The notes beneath the pieces were generated by a model that was not told the origin of the DNA, did no database searches, and was given only the letters and a program-made list of their open reading frames with translations. From contig JACQXX010000088.1 of the NCBI GenBank assembly GCA_016208495.1, positions 1-64,000 of the forward strand: DNA of 64,000 nt, in the 5' to 3' direction. This stretch comes from Acidobacteriota bacterium. Lineage in GTDB: Bacteria > Acidobacteriota > Blastocatellia > Chloracidobacteriales > Chloracidobacteriaceae. Shown in pieces: positions 1 through 8,140 of this stretch. A program made the position numbers and the translations under genes. Position 1 is the stretch's first letter. The number at the start of each line of letters is the position of its first letter.

Positions 1-30
1 AACCCACCCGCTGACGCAGGTGGTACTGAC
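1..30. repeat. 30-bp dispersed repeat, copy 1
   Basis: This 30-bp unit (core ctgacgcaggtggta) recurs at 8092-8121 and, with two or three changes, at 8062-8090. It contains short complementary arms (ccacc / ggtgg) and could form a small hairpin. This copy lies just past the stop codon of the SWIM-protein gene (whose stop is at 38-40, read on the minus strand), the same position relative to a stop codon as the copies after pheS. Confidence 0.8.
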
Positions 31-37
31 CTTGCCG

Positions 38-1726
38 CTACAACTTCCGGAATTCATCCTGCAGCGCCGGACGTCGTTTGTTTTCTTCTCGCAGCTTTGC
101 AATCCAGGTTTTCCAGGTGGTCTGGTCCTTTAACACCGTCAGGTAAACACCTTTCATCTTTTCAGCATAGGTGGCGGCGGTGTGGTAGCCTTCACGTTTC
201 TGGCGGCCAATGTACTCCGTGACCAGTTTTTCATAGAGGGCAATGGCTTCTTTGGGGAGGTGGTGCTTGATGCCATCCGCGACCAGAACTTTGAGTGATT
301 CGTGATGCTGGGCTGATTGGGCCACGCCAAGTGCTTCTGACCAGTTTTGCTCTTCCAGATGAATCCGAGCCTGAGTCTCTAAGTCTGATTTGGCAAATTC
401 AAAAAATTTCGCCCGCGCATCCGACCAGGTACCGAGTTTGGAGGCTTCGCGTTTGAGAAGTTGATACAACTCCAGCGAGGTACGGCTCCAGCGGGCCATC
501 GCCAGGAAAATCCGAACCAGATTTACCGTATCTCCTTTCTCTTCATAGTGATCAGCCAGCCGCTTGAGCACCCCATCTGGTTTGGAGAGCGCGTAACTAA
601 ACAACCAGGGGGTTGGCGAAACTGCTTGAGGGCGATTTTCCAAATGCCTGAGCCAGCTTTCCAACGTCTCGATATATTGTTTCTGATCGTCTTTCGCTTT
701 CCAGAAATCAGCCAGCTCAAGGAATTGATATTCCTCCCTCAGATTCTCAGTGCGGGTTTTGAGATACGCTTTTTCATCGCCAAGTGTCAGGTAATAACCG
801 GCAATCCAATCGGAAGCTTCATTGGAATTAAGTTTCTCGAACTTCTTGATCAGGTATTTGTAATCATTCGGTTCGGAACAGATGATATCGAGCGCGGTTT
901 TGATCCCGTTGACGGTCTCGCCATAACTGCCCAGAGTCTGGTCAAACGCTTCGCATAATTGATCGAAGAACGGTTTTTTCTCTGTGTGGGAAAGCTGGAG
1001 TTTGGCAATTGCCTCGCCGTAATATTTGAGTGCCGTTTCAATCTGGCTGGTACTCAAGCCTACTTCCTCGATCAGATCCTCCATTTCTGAAATGGTGTGC
1101 CAGAATATTTCAATTTGATCAACCGGATGCAATGCCTGAGCCTCTTGAAAGACGGTGTTAAGTTCCCCAATTTCAATGTCCCCTTCATATCCAGATTCGA
1201 TGTAGCTATAGACACCAGCCAGCAGGCGGTCAATCTGTTTGTTCAACCGTTTGACCAGCGCCGGGTTTTTGGGCTGGCTGACCAGGGCTGACGCCGGGAG
1301 CGAAATATTCTCAAGCAGTACTTTTTGAAATCCTGGATTTTCTTCCGCCAGTTTCAGGATGAGTTTGAGGAGCGCATCTCGTGAATAATCTTCCAGGGTC
1401 TGCTGGAGTGCCGAGGGGATACCTGGAATGGTAAGTTCGGCGACATCATCCTTATGATCCAGGTAATACAGCAACGCGCCTACAATGTGCTTACAAACAA
1501 CACCGTCATAGGGGCAGGTACATTCAGATTTGAGTTCGGTGCCTGCTTCACGAACATTCACGGTGTAATTTCCATAGTTGCCATGAAGTTTGGCGGAAAT
1601 TGAATTTGGAGTTGTTGAGAACTGATAGATTAGTCCTTCTTCAGCATATTCTGTGCCGCGATGAAAGATTTCTGAACTGTCGGCCAGTTGCAAAATGTCT
1701 TCCCGAGTCAGTGTTTTGAGTTTCAT
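38..1726 (-). CDS. SWIM zinc-finger domain protein
   Basis: This 562-residue protein has a clear SWIM zinc-finger signature near its N-terminus: Cys69-x-Cys71, then Cys78-x-His80, followed by the usual hydrophobic helix (IVGALLYYL). SWIM domains bind zinc and are thought to mediate DNA or protein contacts. The rest, about residues 100-562, is helical and rich in Leu, Glu and Lys, and reads like a helical-repeat scaffold similar to other bacterial SWIM proteins of about 550-650 residues. No enzymatic motif is visible. The ATG start opens directly on a well-formed N-terminus. The gene runs divergently from the thrS region and has no obvious operon partner inside the window. Exact role unknown. 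Confidence 0.8.
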   Translation of the reverse strand: MKLKTLTREDILQLADSSEIFHRGTEYAEEGLIYQFSTTPNSISAKLHGNYGNYTVNVREAGTELKSECTCPYDGVVCKHIVGALLYYLDHKDDVAELTIPGIPSALQQTLEDYSRDALLKLILKLAEENPGFQKVLLENISLPASALVSQPKNPALVKRLNKQIDRLLAGVYSYIESGYEGDIEIGELNTVFQEAQALHPVDQIEIFWHTISEMEDLIEEVGLSTSQIETALKYYGEAIAKLQLSHTEKKPFFDQLCEAFDQTLGSYGETVNGIKTALDIICSEPNDYKYLIKKFEKLNSNEASDWIAGYYLTLGDEKAYLKTRTENLREEYQFLELADFWKAKDDQKQYIETLESWLRHLENRPQAVSPTPWLFSYALSKPDGVLKRLADHYEEKGDTVNLVRIFLAMARWSRTSLELYQLLKREASKLGTWSDARAKFFEFAKSDLETQARIHLEEQNWSEALGVAQSAQHHESLKVLVADGIKHHLPKEAIALYEKLVTEYIGRQKREGYHTAATYAEKMKGVYLTVLKDQTTWKTWIAKLREENKRRPALQDEFRKL

Positions 1727-1791
1727 ACAGCCTCATTTTTTGAGAAGTTTTGAGACTGTAAATATAGCATAAAGAAGAAGATAAAGCTAGT

Positions 1792-1858
1792 TTTGGAGTG
1801 CGGCGGCTTGACGCCGCTTTCAAAACATCAAAGCGGCGTCAAGCCGCCGCACTCCAAA
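1792..1858. repeat. Perfect 29-bp inverted repeat with 9-nt loop
   Basis: Positions 1792-1820 and 1830-1858 are exact reverse complements (tttggagtgcggcggcttga... and its mirror), separated by a 9-nt loop. It lies upstream of the SWIM gene and of the tRNA promoter. The stem is GC-rich without a following T-run on the plus strand, so it is more like a dispersed palindromic element than a terminator. A degenerate relative, with matching ggagt-acggcgg and gacgccg blocks, lies at about 18814-18920. Confidence 0.85.
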
Positions 1859-1868
1859 GCGTACCCTC

Positions 1869-1897
1869 TTGACACTCCAGGAACTGTTTGCTAAGGT
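1869..1897 (+). promoter_or_regulatory. Candidate sigma-70 promoter for tRNA-Val
   Basis: A perfect -35 box TTGACA at 1869-1874 is followed after 17 bp by TAAGGT at 1892-1897. This would start transcription near 1904, about 48 nt before the tRNA. Spacing is ideal; the -10 box is only a partial match. Confidence 0.5.
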
Positions 1898-1951
1898 TGC
1901 GCGCTACTTTGGCGATTTTGGCCAAAGTAACAATGACCAACACACACGGAT

Positions 1952-2026
<75 letters not shown>

Positions 2027-2389
2027 TCCTTTTTTGCGGTGCTGGTCACTGCTGGTTCATTCTCACGTCAGCTCCAGAAGAGCTCAAGGTTTTGCACAGA
2101 TTGCATTCCGAATCTGTGTCGCTTGCCGCACTCACCCACGCGGAGGGCACACCAAACGCCACTCTCCCGGCGTTGCCACTCCACATACGCTTTCCGGCCA
2201 GGCCCGCACACTGCTTCAACCCCAGTGTTGCCCCCTTGAGACGCTGATCGAGGATCTTACCGCGTAAACGATAACTCAATTTTTGAAGCTTCAGTTTTGG
2301 AGTGTGATTGGTCGCCTTTGATGAGGTCAGGCCCGCGTTTGGGTCTAATTCATCAGGGGAGAGCCAGTCAGCAAGGAATGTAAGAGGTT
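2027..2389 (+). other. Non-coding spacer upstream of thrS
   Basis: No convincing gene is seen here. Small open frames on both strands lack family features and overlap each other. The 3' part carries a weak complementary pair (tgatga near 2318 and tcatca near 2349) about 40 nt before the thrS start, which could be part of a leader, but no T-box specifier/antiterminator motif was found. Confidence 0.5.
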
Positions 2390-4330
2390 ATGAGTTCACA
2401 GAGCGAAGTGTCTTCAGTGGTCGAATCCGGCCCTTTGACGGCGCTGGTCGTGTTGTCTCAGCGTGATCGTGAAACGGCCAAACGTGCAATTGCAGCCCGT
2501 GTCAACGGCGAAGCCGTGGACCTGACCCGGTTGGTGACAGCCACCGACACCGTTGAAGCGATTACAACAGATTCCCCAGAAGCACTCGAAATCTATCACC
2601 ACTCGACAGCCCATTTGCTGGCGGCAGCCGTCCTCGAATTGTTCCCCGGCACCAAGCTTGGGGCCGGACCGGCGCTGCACGATGATCCGAAGGGCGGGTT
2701 TTATTACGACTTTTTGCAGGCTCAAACCTTCACACCCGAAGATCTGACCCGCATTGAAAAGAAAATGCGCGAGTTGGTGAAGCGAAACCTCAAGTACGAA
2801 CGCGTTGAAATTGCCCGTGAAGACGCCTTGCAGCAATTCAGCGCCGACGAACTGAAATGTTATTTCATCAGCGAAAAAGGCGGCGAGAACCCCAGCTTCT
2901 ATAAACTGGGCGACCATTTTATTGATTTCTGCCGTGGACCGCATATTCCCAGCACCGCCAAAATCAAAGCCTTTAAGTTACTGTCGGTGGCGGGTGCCTA
3001 CTGGCTCGGCGATGAAAAAGGTCCGCAGATGCAGCGCATCTATGGCACGTCCTTCTTTTCACAGGAAGAACTCGATGCCTGGATTCATCAACGCGAAGAA
3101 GCCGCCAAGCGCGACCACCGCCGATTGGGCCGCGAACTCGATTTGTTTAGCTTTACTGAACAGATTGGTTCTGGATTACCACTCTATCATCCCAAGGGCG
3201 GCCTGATGCTCCATTTGCTGCAGGAATATATCTTTAGCGAACTCCTGGCCCACGGGTACAGCCTGGTCAAAACACCGCACGTCGCCTCGCGGGCACTGTG
3301 GCATGTCTCCGGTCACGAAGAAAACTATCAGGAGAGCATGTTCCCGGTGATGAAATTTGAAGATGAATCGGTCGAATATCGGCTCAAACCGATGAATTGC
3401 CCGTTCCATATTCAAATCTACAAATCACAACAGCGCAGCTATCGCGATCTGCCCCAGCGCTATGCCGAAATGGGGACGGTGTACCGGTACGAACGCTCAG
3501 GGGTTCAACATGGCTTGTTGCGGGTTCGCGGGTTTACCCAGGATGATGCGCATTTGTTCTGCACCCCAGAGAATTTACTGGATGAAATCGTGTCCTGTCT
3601 TGAGTTTGCCCGCACCATCTATACGACCTTTGGGTTTGACTACAAAATCGAGCTTTCGGTTCGGGATGCTGAAAAAACAGCCAAAAATTACCTTGGCAGC
3701 GACGAAGTTTGGGAAGTTGCGGAATCGGCCCTGACTGATGCGCTGAATAAAGTTGGGTTGCCCTATGTTCGTGTTGAAGGGGAAGCCGCTTTCTATGGTC
3801 CGAAAATTGACGTGAAAGTGGTGGATGCGATTCGCCGGACCTGGCAACTTGCGACCATCCAGGTTGATTTTAACCTGCCACGACGCTTTCACCTCGAATA
3901 CATCGGCGCTGATAACCAGCCGCACACGCCGATTATGGTCCATCGGGCGATTTTGGGTTCACTGGACCGGTTCTTTGGGGTGTTGATCGAGCATTTTGGG
4001 GGACGGTTCCCGCTCTGGTTATCACCTGTTCAGGCCATTGTTCTTCCGATTACAGATCGAGTCAACGATTGTGCCAGCCACATTGGTGACAGGTTGAAAC
4101 GAGCCGGCATCCGCGTCGAAGTTGATCTGCGTGGGGAAAAGATCGGCGCCAAAATTCGTCAGGCCCAGTTACAAAAAATTCCTTACATGCTGGTGATTGG
4201 TGACCGTGAAGCCGAAGACGGAACGGTCGCTGTCCGGACACGGGCACAGGGAGATCTTGGAACGATGCCGCTTGAGCAATTCATTGCCCAGGCCACTGAC
4301 GAAGTTCGGCAACGAGTGCTGACAGCGTAA
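2390..4330 (+). CDS. thrS: Threonine--tRNA ligase
   Basis: This charges tRNA-Thr in the cytoplasm. The 646-residue length is normal for the family. In order: an N-terminal TGS-like domain (about 1-65), the editing domain with an HxxxH zinc-type motif (HSTAH near residue 71) and a later PGGFYYDF-like block (KGGFYYDF), then the class II catalytic core with [14 protein letters not shown], motif 2 ([20 protein letters not shown]) and motif 3 ([13 protein letters not shown]), and a C-terminal anticodon-binding domain ending the protein. It heads the classical cluster thrS-infC-rpmI-rplT-pheS-pheT, so it is probably co-regulated with translation genes. The ATG follows gtaagaggtt, a modest ribosome site. 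Confidence 0.97.
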   Translation: MSSQSEVSSVVESGPLTALVVLSQRDRETAKRAIAARVNGEAVDLTRLVTATDTVEAITTDSPEALEIYHHSTAHLLAAAVLELFPGTKLGAGPALHDDPKGGFYYDFLQAQTFTPEDLTRIEKKMRELVKRNLKYERVEIAREDALQQFSADELKCYFISEKGGENPSFYKLGDHFIDFCRGPHIPSTAKIKAFKLLSVAGAYWLGDEKGPQMQRIYGTSFFSQEELDAWIHQREEAAKRDHRRLGRELDLFSFTEQIGSGLPLYHPKGGLMLHLLQEYIFSELLAHGYSLVKTPHVASRALWHVSGHEENYQESMFPVMKFEDESVEYRLKPMNCPFHIQIYKSQQRSYRDLPQRYAEMGTVYRYERSGVQHGLLRVRGFTQDDAHLFCTPENLLDEIVSCLEFARTIYTTFGFDYKIELSVRDAEKTAKNYLGSDEVWEVAESALTDALNKVGLPYVRVEGEAAFYGPKIDVKVVDAIRRTWQLATIQVDFNLPRRFHLEYIGADNQPHTPIMVHRAILGSLDRFFGVLIEHFGGRFPLWLSPVQAIVLPITDRVNDCASHIGDRLKRAGIRVEVDLRGEKIGAKIRQAQLQKIPYMLVIGDREAEDGTVAVRTRAQGDLGTMPLEQFIAQATDEVRQRVLTA

Positions 4331-4338
4331 ACAGAATA

Positions 4339-4461
4339 AAGAATGAAGAATGAAGAATGAAGAATGAAGAATAAATCAGTTTTATCTGATGTCTTGCTCA
4401 ATCAACAGAGTATTTCTTCATTCTCAATTCTCAATTCTCAATTCTCAATTCTCAATTCTTA
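4339..4461. repeat. Heptamer array cassette GAATGAA ... ATTCTCA
   Basis: Tandem copies of GAATGAA (4339-4373) just after the thrS stop are followed by a core of about 40 bp and then tandem copies of ATTCTCA (4418-4461). The start of the second array (ttcttcattct, near 4414-4424) is the reverse complement of the first array, so the two can pair as a long hairpin between thrS and infC. Confidence 0.8.
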
Positions 4462-4499
4462 ATGTGGCGGCGCACCCGGAGGGGACGCTTGCCGTAGCC

Positions 4500-4505
4500 A
4501 AGGAG
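4500..4505 (+). promoter_or_regulatory. Shine-Dalgarno site that fixes the infC start
   Basis: AAGGAG sits 8 nt before an in-frame ATC codon at 4514. No ATG, GTG or TTG occurs in the frame between the upstream in-frame stop at 4460-4462 and the GTG at 4613, which lies inside the conserved N-terminal domain. Confidence 0.75.
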
Positions 4506-4513
4506 AGACGAAC

Positions 4514-5077
4514 ATCGGAACCCCATTCAATCGCGGAGGCAGACCGGGTGACCGTGGCGGTCGTGACCGTGGTCCCCAAGTTCCAATCAATGAGCGAATT
4601 CGCGCCCGGGAAGTGCGGGTCATTGACTATGACGGCGCACAGGTTGGCGTTTTGCCGATCAATCAGGCGCTCGAACTCGCCCGGTCTCGTGGTCTTGACC
4701 TGGTTGAGGTGGCATCACAGGCGACTCCGCCCGTGTGCCGCATCATCAACTATGGAAAGTGGCAATACGAGCAAAAGAAAAAACTTCACGAATCCAAGAA
4801 AAAACAAACCGTGATCGTGGTGAAGGAAATTAAATTCCGACCCAGCGTCGGCGAGCACGATTACGAATTTAAAAAGAATAACGCCGTGCGCGCTATTCAG
4901 GGGGGTGACAAGGTGAAAGCCTCAGTCCGGTTTATTGGCCGTGAAATCACCCACCGCGAATTAGGCGAGCAGTTGTTGACCCGGTTAGAAAAGGACATGG
5001 CTGAATATGCAACCGTCGAAACCCGACCCCGAATGGAAGGGATGACGATGTTTGCGATTTTCACGCCCAAGAAATAA
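4514..5077 (+). CDS. infC: Translation initiation factor IF-3, ATC start
   Basis: IF-3 binds the 30S subunit and polices start-codon choice. A standard start (GTG 4613) would give only 154 residues and cut off the conserved [10 protein letters not shown] segment. Reading the same frame upstream gives [15 protein letters not shown], then [18 protein letters not shown], back to an ATC codon at 4514 with a perfectly spaced AAGGAG. That yields 187 residues, the family norm, with the N-domain, a lysine-rich linker (about residues 75-95) and the C-domain ([18 protein letters not shown]). Non-AUG starts (AUU, AUC) are established for infC in other bacteria, where they let IF-3 repress its own translation. 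Autoregulation here is inferred from that precedent. Confidence 0.9.
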   Translation: MGTPFNRGGRPGDRGGRDRGPQVPINERIRAREVRVIDYDGAQVGVLPINQALELARSRGLDLVEVASQATPPVCRIINYGKWQYEQKKKLHESKKKQTVIVVKEIKFRPSVGEHDYEFKKNNAVRAIQGGDKVKASVRFIGREITHRELGEQLLTRLEKDMAEYATVETRPRMEGMTMFAIFTPKK

Positions 5078-5252
5078 ACCGGCGACGGCGGCTTTTTCTC
5101 TGGATTTAGGACCGGTCTGGTACCCTGCTCCACGATTGCCAACGCCTCCTGCAGGTTTGTGGCTGAACGATTTTTTATGGCGAACAACGCCTTTTGATGC
5201 TGTTCGCAAACCACCTGGGCACTTTTTGCTCTTGTACCTGGAGTCTACTTTT

Positions 5253-5456
5253 ATGCCAAAGCTCAAAACCCATAAAGGAGCAGCCAAGCGATTCCGCACG
5301 ACTGCTTCTGGACGAATCAAGCGTGGACATTCCCACGCCCGGCACATCCTGACCAAGAAAACTTCCAAGCGGAAGCGCATGCTTGACCATGACGTGTTGG
5401 TTGCCACAGCCGACGAAGCGCGTATCAACGTGATGTTGCCATATGGTCGCAAGTAA
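5253..5456 (+). CDS. rpmI: 50S ribosomal protein L35
   Basis: This 67-residue basic protein begins [14 protein letters not shown] and ends MLPYGRK, the hallmark L35 pattern. The ATG at 5253 is preceded by a GGAG site near 5240; a longer upstream reading (from 5052) lacks family similarity and is rejected. The gene lies 175 nt after infC and 79 nt before rplT, the conserved order infC-rpmI-rplT. Confidence 0.95.
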   Translation: MPKLKTHKGAAKRFRTTASGRIKRGHSHARHILTKKTSKRKRMLDHDVLVATADEARINVMLPYGRK

Positions 5457-5535
5457 TTCTTTATCAAGAATTTGAGCGATCTATACGAGTGTGTCGTAAC
5501 TTTTCAATTTGCTCTTTTCGGAACAGGAGGACGTT

Positions 5536-5907
5536 ATGCCTCGTGCAAAACGTGGAAATAAGCGCTTGCAGCGGCGCAAAAAGATTTTGGGCCTTGCCAA
5601 AGGCTATAAGATGACAAAAAGCAAACTTTACAGGTCGGCGAAAGAGTCCGTCGAGCGCGCGTTAAAGTTTGCTTATAAAGGTCGGAAGATCAAAAAACGC
5701 GATTTTCGCAGCCTCTGGATCGTTCGGATCGGTGCGGCTGCCCGCATTCATGGAATTAATTACAGCCAGCTCATGCATGGCCTGAAAGTCGCCGGCATCA
5801 CTCTGGATCGCAAAGCCCTGGCGGACCTGGCAGTGCACGATGATGCAGCCTTTGCTGAGTTAACCAATCAGGCCAAGAAAGCTTTGGCAGCCCGCTCTGC
5901 TTCTTAA
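5536..5907 (+). CDS. rplT: 50S ribosomal protein L20
   Basis: This 123-residue basic protein starts [18 protein letters not shown] and contains [20 protein letters not shown] and [18 protein letters not shown], typical of L20. It is an early-assembly 23S rRNA-binding protein. The ATG at 5536 is chosen because AGGAGG lies directly upstream (5526-5531); a longer frame from 5509 would run over that ribosome site. A strong terminator follows at 5938, so transcription of the infC-rpmI-rplT unit probably ends here. Confidence 0.96.
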   Translation: MPRAKRGNKRLQRRKKILGLAKGYKMTKSKLYRSAKESVERALKFAYKGRKIKKRDFRSLWIVRIGAAARIHGINYSQLMHGLKVAGITLDRKALADLAVHDDAAFAELTNQAKKALAARSAS

Positions 5908-5937
5908 TTGTTGACCAATTTTTGCGAAGACCTTTAG

Positions 5938-5982
5938 AAACTGGCGAACGGCTCATTAATTAGCGGCTGTTCGCCAGTTTTT
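5938..5982 (+). terminator. Rho-independent terminator after rplT
   Basis: The arms aaactggcgaacggc (5938-5952) and its imperfect complement gctgttcgccagttt (5966-5980) enclose a short AT-rich loop, and the downstream arm runs into a T-tract. This is a classical intrinsic terminator 30 nt after the rplT stop. Confidence 0.85.
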
Positions 5983-6043
5983 GTTGGCGGGAAGCGTGTC
6001 TAGTGTCTTTCACGTGTTGGTTTTTGGTTTTGCATCGCGAAGC

Positions 6044-6234
6044 GCTGCCGTTCGGATAGCCGGTTGGTTGGCCGCTTTGGGCCTACCACCGGACCCAATC
6101 GTCACATCCTTGTTTCTCCCCGCTTCGCCCGCGCCCCACGGGGTGCGGGCGAAGCGGGGAGGGATCAGGGGAACGAACCGTTTCCCGGTGGTAGCTCCCA
6201 AAACCTCGCAACCACCGGCTATCCGAACGGCAGC
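6044..6234. repeat. Nested palindromic element between rplT and GNAT gene
   Basis: The outer arms gctgccgttcggatagccgg (from 6044) and ccggctatccgaacggcagc (to 6234) are complementary, with further pairing between cctaccaccgg and ccggtggtag. Inside lies a second strong hairpin: ctccccgcttcgcccgc (from about 6116) with gcgggcgaagcggggag (to about 6161). No protein is encoded. The structure resembles a REP/MITE-type non-coding element. Confidence 0.75.
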
Positions 6235-6380
6235 CTTTCAGGATGCTCAATCCAAATGCCTGCCTCCCAAATGAAAACAGGAAATTGTTTTTTAATGCTC
6301 CTTGGTAACCAGTACTTTTCAGGAACAAAGCACGAGGCACCAGGCACGAAAACTAGGAACCAGGTATTCAGAGACCCATT

Positions 6381-6839
6381 ATGACTACTCCTCTTCTCAT
6401 CCGTCGAGCCCAAAAACAGGACGCCGCCGCCCTGGTGGAATTCAATCGGGCGATGGCCCAGGAAACTGAAGGCAAAGACCTGCCGCTGGAGATTATCACC
6501 GCTGGTGTTGACGCTCTGTTTGATCGGCCCGAATACGGCTTCTATCTGGTGACTGAGCTGGAAGGTGAAATCGTTGGCGGGTTAATGGTGACATTTGAGT
6601 GGAGCGACTGGCGCAACGGGCTTTTTTGGTGGATCCAAAGCGTTTATATCCGGCCAGCCCATCGCCAGCGCAAGATTTACGCCCAGATGTACACCCACGT
6701 CAAGCAACTGGCTGAGCAGCAGGGAAATGTGTGTGGCTTCCGGCTCTACGTTGAAAAAGAAAACGAGCGTGCCCAACGGGTGTATGAACGTCTCGGCATG
6801 CAGGAAACTCATTACAAGATGTATGAAGAAACCATATAG
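6381..6839 (+). CDS. GNAT family N-acetyltransferase
   Basis: This 152-residue single-domain protein has the GNAT fold layout: an N-terminal strand IRRAQKQDAAALVEF, central strands with GEIVGGLMVTFEW, the acetyl-CoA motif region SVYIRPAHRQRKIYAQM (a variant of the Q/RxxGxG/A loop, with Lys where Gly is usual), and the C-terminal YVEKENERAQRVYERLGM block that is diagnostic for GNATs. It most likely transfers acetyl from acetyl-CoA to a small molecule or protein N-terminus; the substrate is not predictable. The pyrophosphate-binding loop departs from consensus. Its stop codon TAG is part of a following tagtggttag repeat. Confidence 0.88.
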   Translation: MTTPLLIRRAQKQDAAALVEFNRAMAQETEGKDLPLEIITAGVDALFDRPEYGFYLVTELEGEIVGGLMVTFEWSDWRNGLFWWIQSVYIRPAHRQRKIYAQMYTHVKQLAEQQGNVCGFRLYVEKENERAQRVYERLGMQETHYKMYEETI

Positions 6840-6925
6840 TGGTTAGTGGATAGTGGTTAGTTTGGGTTTTTGGTTCTGCCTCGAAAGTATTGATTTCCAA
6901 CCACTAACCACTAACCACTAACCAC
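6837..6925. repeat. Heptamer cassette GTGGTTA / AACCACT
   Basis: Imperfect copies of GTGGTTA begin inside the stop codon of the GNAT gene (6837-6866) and inverted copies, AACCACT, lie at 6898-6925, around a core ending attgatttcc. A related cassette with the same array unit and a similar core end (attgatttct) is at 21288-21420. Confidence 0.8.
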
Positions 6926-6966
6926 ATTCTTCATTCAAAAAATTCTCCTTTCAGAAGGAATTGACC

Positions 6967-8058
6967 ATGTCTGAATCATTAGCAACCCTTCGGGCCCAAA
7001 TTTTGGACCAGCAGCAGCAGCTCTCCCGGCGGTTTTGTGAAACCTTTGGCGAAACCGCTTTGCCACCTTTGCCAGTCGAAGATGGAAAGGGAACGGTACG
7101 TGACCTTCTGCAGCGTGTTTCAGAATACTGGCTGGCCCGGAAAAATGGACTGATCCCGTTGCGGATGAAAGAATTAGGCAAACTGTCAGCCGAAGAGCGT
7201 CCTCGCCGCGGCGCCATGCTCAATACCTTCAAAGGCGAAGTTGAGCAATTGCTTGGTGACGTTGAAGGGCATGTCAAAGCGGCTGAACTGGCTGAAACCG
7301 CTGCCCGTGACCGGGTTGATATTTCCTTACCTGGACTTGCCATGCCCTATGGGCGGTTGCACCCAATCACGCAAATCCGCCAAAAGATTGAAGATATCTT
7401 TGTCTCGATGGGCTATAGCGTTGAAGACGGTCCCGAAGTGGACACCACGTTTTACAACTTTGACGCGCTCAATATTCCTCAAGGCCATCCGGCTCGCGAG
7501 TCACAGGATACGTTCTATCTGTCACCGGAGTATGCCTTGCGTTCTCAGACATCCAATGTGCAAATTCACGCCATGCAGCGTCGCCGGCCACCGTTGCGTG
7601 TCATTGCGCCGGGTCGTGTTTTTCGCCGTGATACACCTGATCCCACCCATAACCCGATGTTTTTCCAGGTCGAAGGCTTAAACGTGGCCGAAGGCATCAC
7701 CATGGGCGATTTAAAAGGCACATTACAGGTGTTTCTGGAACGGCTGTTTGAGAGTCCAGTGACGCTTCGGTTTCGCCCAAGCTACTTTCCATTCGTTGAG
7801 CCCGGTGCTGAAACCGATTGCCTGTGTGTCTTTTGCAACGGTTCTGGGTGTCGGGTCTGTAAACAATCCGGATGGATTGAAATGGGTGGCTCCGGGATGG
7901 TTCATCCCAATGTCCTGCGTGCCTGCAACATTGACCCGGATGTGTATTCCGGCTTTGCCTTTGGCTTTGGTCTGGACCGTCTGGCGGCGATGCTCTACAG
8001 CATTGATGACATTCGCAACTATTTCATTAACGACCTGCGGTTTTTAGAACAGTTTTAA
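6967..8058 (+). CDS. pheS: Phenylalanine--tRNA ligase alpha subunit
   Basis: This is the catalytic subunit of the alpha2-beta2 synthetase. The 363 residues include an N-terminal coiled-coil region (about 1-95), then [31 protein letters not shown], the class II motif 2 region [20 protein letters not shown] and motif 3 [19 protein letters not shown] 6967 is preferred over TTG 6961 because agaaggaa lies 7 nt upstream of it. pheT follows after 82 nt that hold two copies of the 30-bp repeat. Confidence 0.97.
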   Translation: MSESLATLRAQILDQQQQLSRRFCETFGETALPPLPVEDGKGTVRDLLQRVSEYWLARKNGLIPLRMKELGKLSAEERPRRGAMLNTFKGEVEQLLGDVEGHVKAAELAETAARDRVDISLPGLAMPYGRLHPITQIRQKIEDIFVSMGYSVEDGPEVDTTFYNFDALNIPQGHPARESQDTFYLSPEYALRSQTSNVQIHAMQRRRPPLRVIAPGRVFRRDTPDPTHNPMFFQVEGLNVAEGITMGDLKGTLQVFLERLFESPVTLRFRPSYFPFVEPGAETDCLCVFCNGSGCRVCKQSGWIEMGGSGMVHPNVLRACNIDPDVYSGFAFGFGLDRLAAMLYSIDDIRNYFINDLRFLEQF

Positions 8059-8061
8059 GAT

Positions 8062-8121
8062 CCCCACCCACTGACGCAGGTGGTACCGACAAACCCACCC
8101 GCTGACGCAGGTGGTACTGAC
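8062..8121. repeat. Two tandem 30-bp repeats between pheS and pheT
   Basis: Copies at 8062-8090 and 8092-8121 match the unit at 1-30. The first differs by a few bases (ccact for ccgct, ccgac for ctgac). They begin a few nt after the pheS stop codon and end about 20 nt before the pheT start, so they occupy nearly the whole pheS-pheT spacer. Confidence 0.85.
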
Positions 8122-8140
8122 ATTTGTACTCTGAAGAAAT

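Noticed and set aside
2027-2389. T-box riboswitch for thrS
   Set aside because: No specifier loop with a threonine codon or T-box antiterminator sequence could be found.
4389-4814. 141-codon frame overlapping infC
   Set aside because: It overlaps the IF-3 frame, begins within the ATTCTCA array and has no family features.
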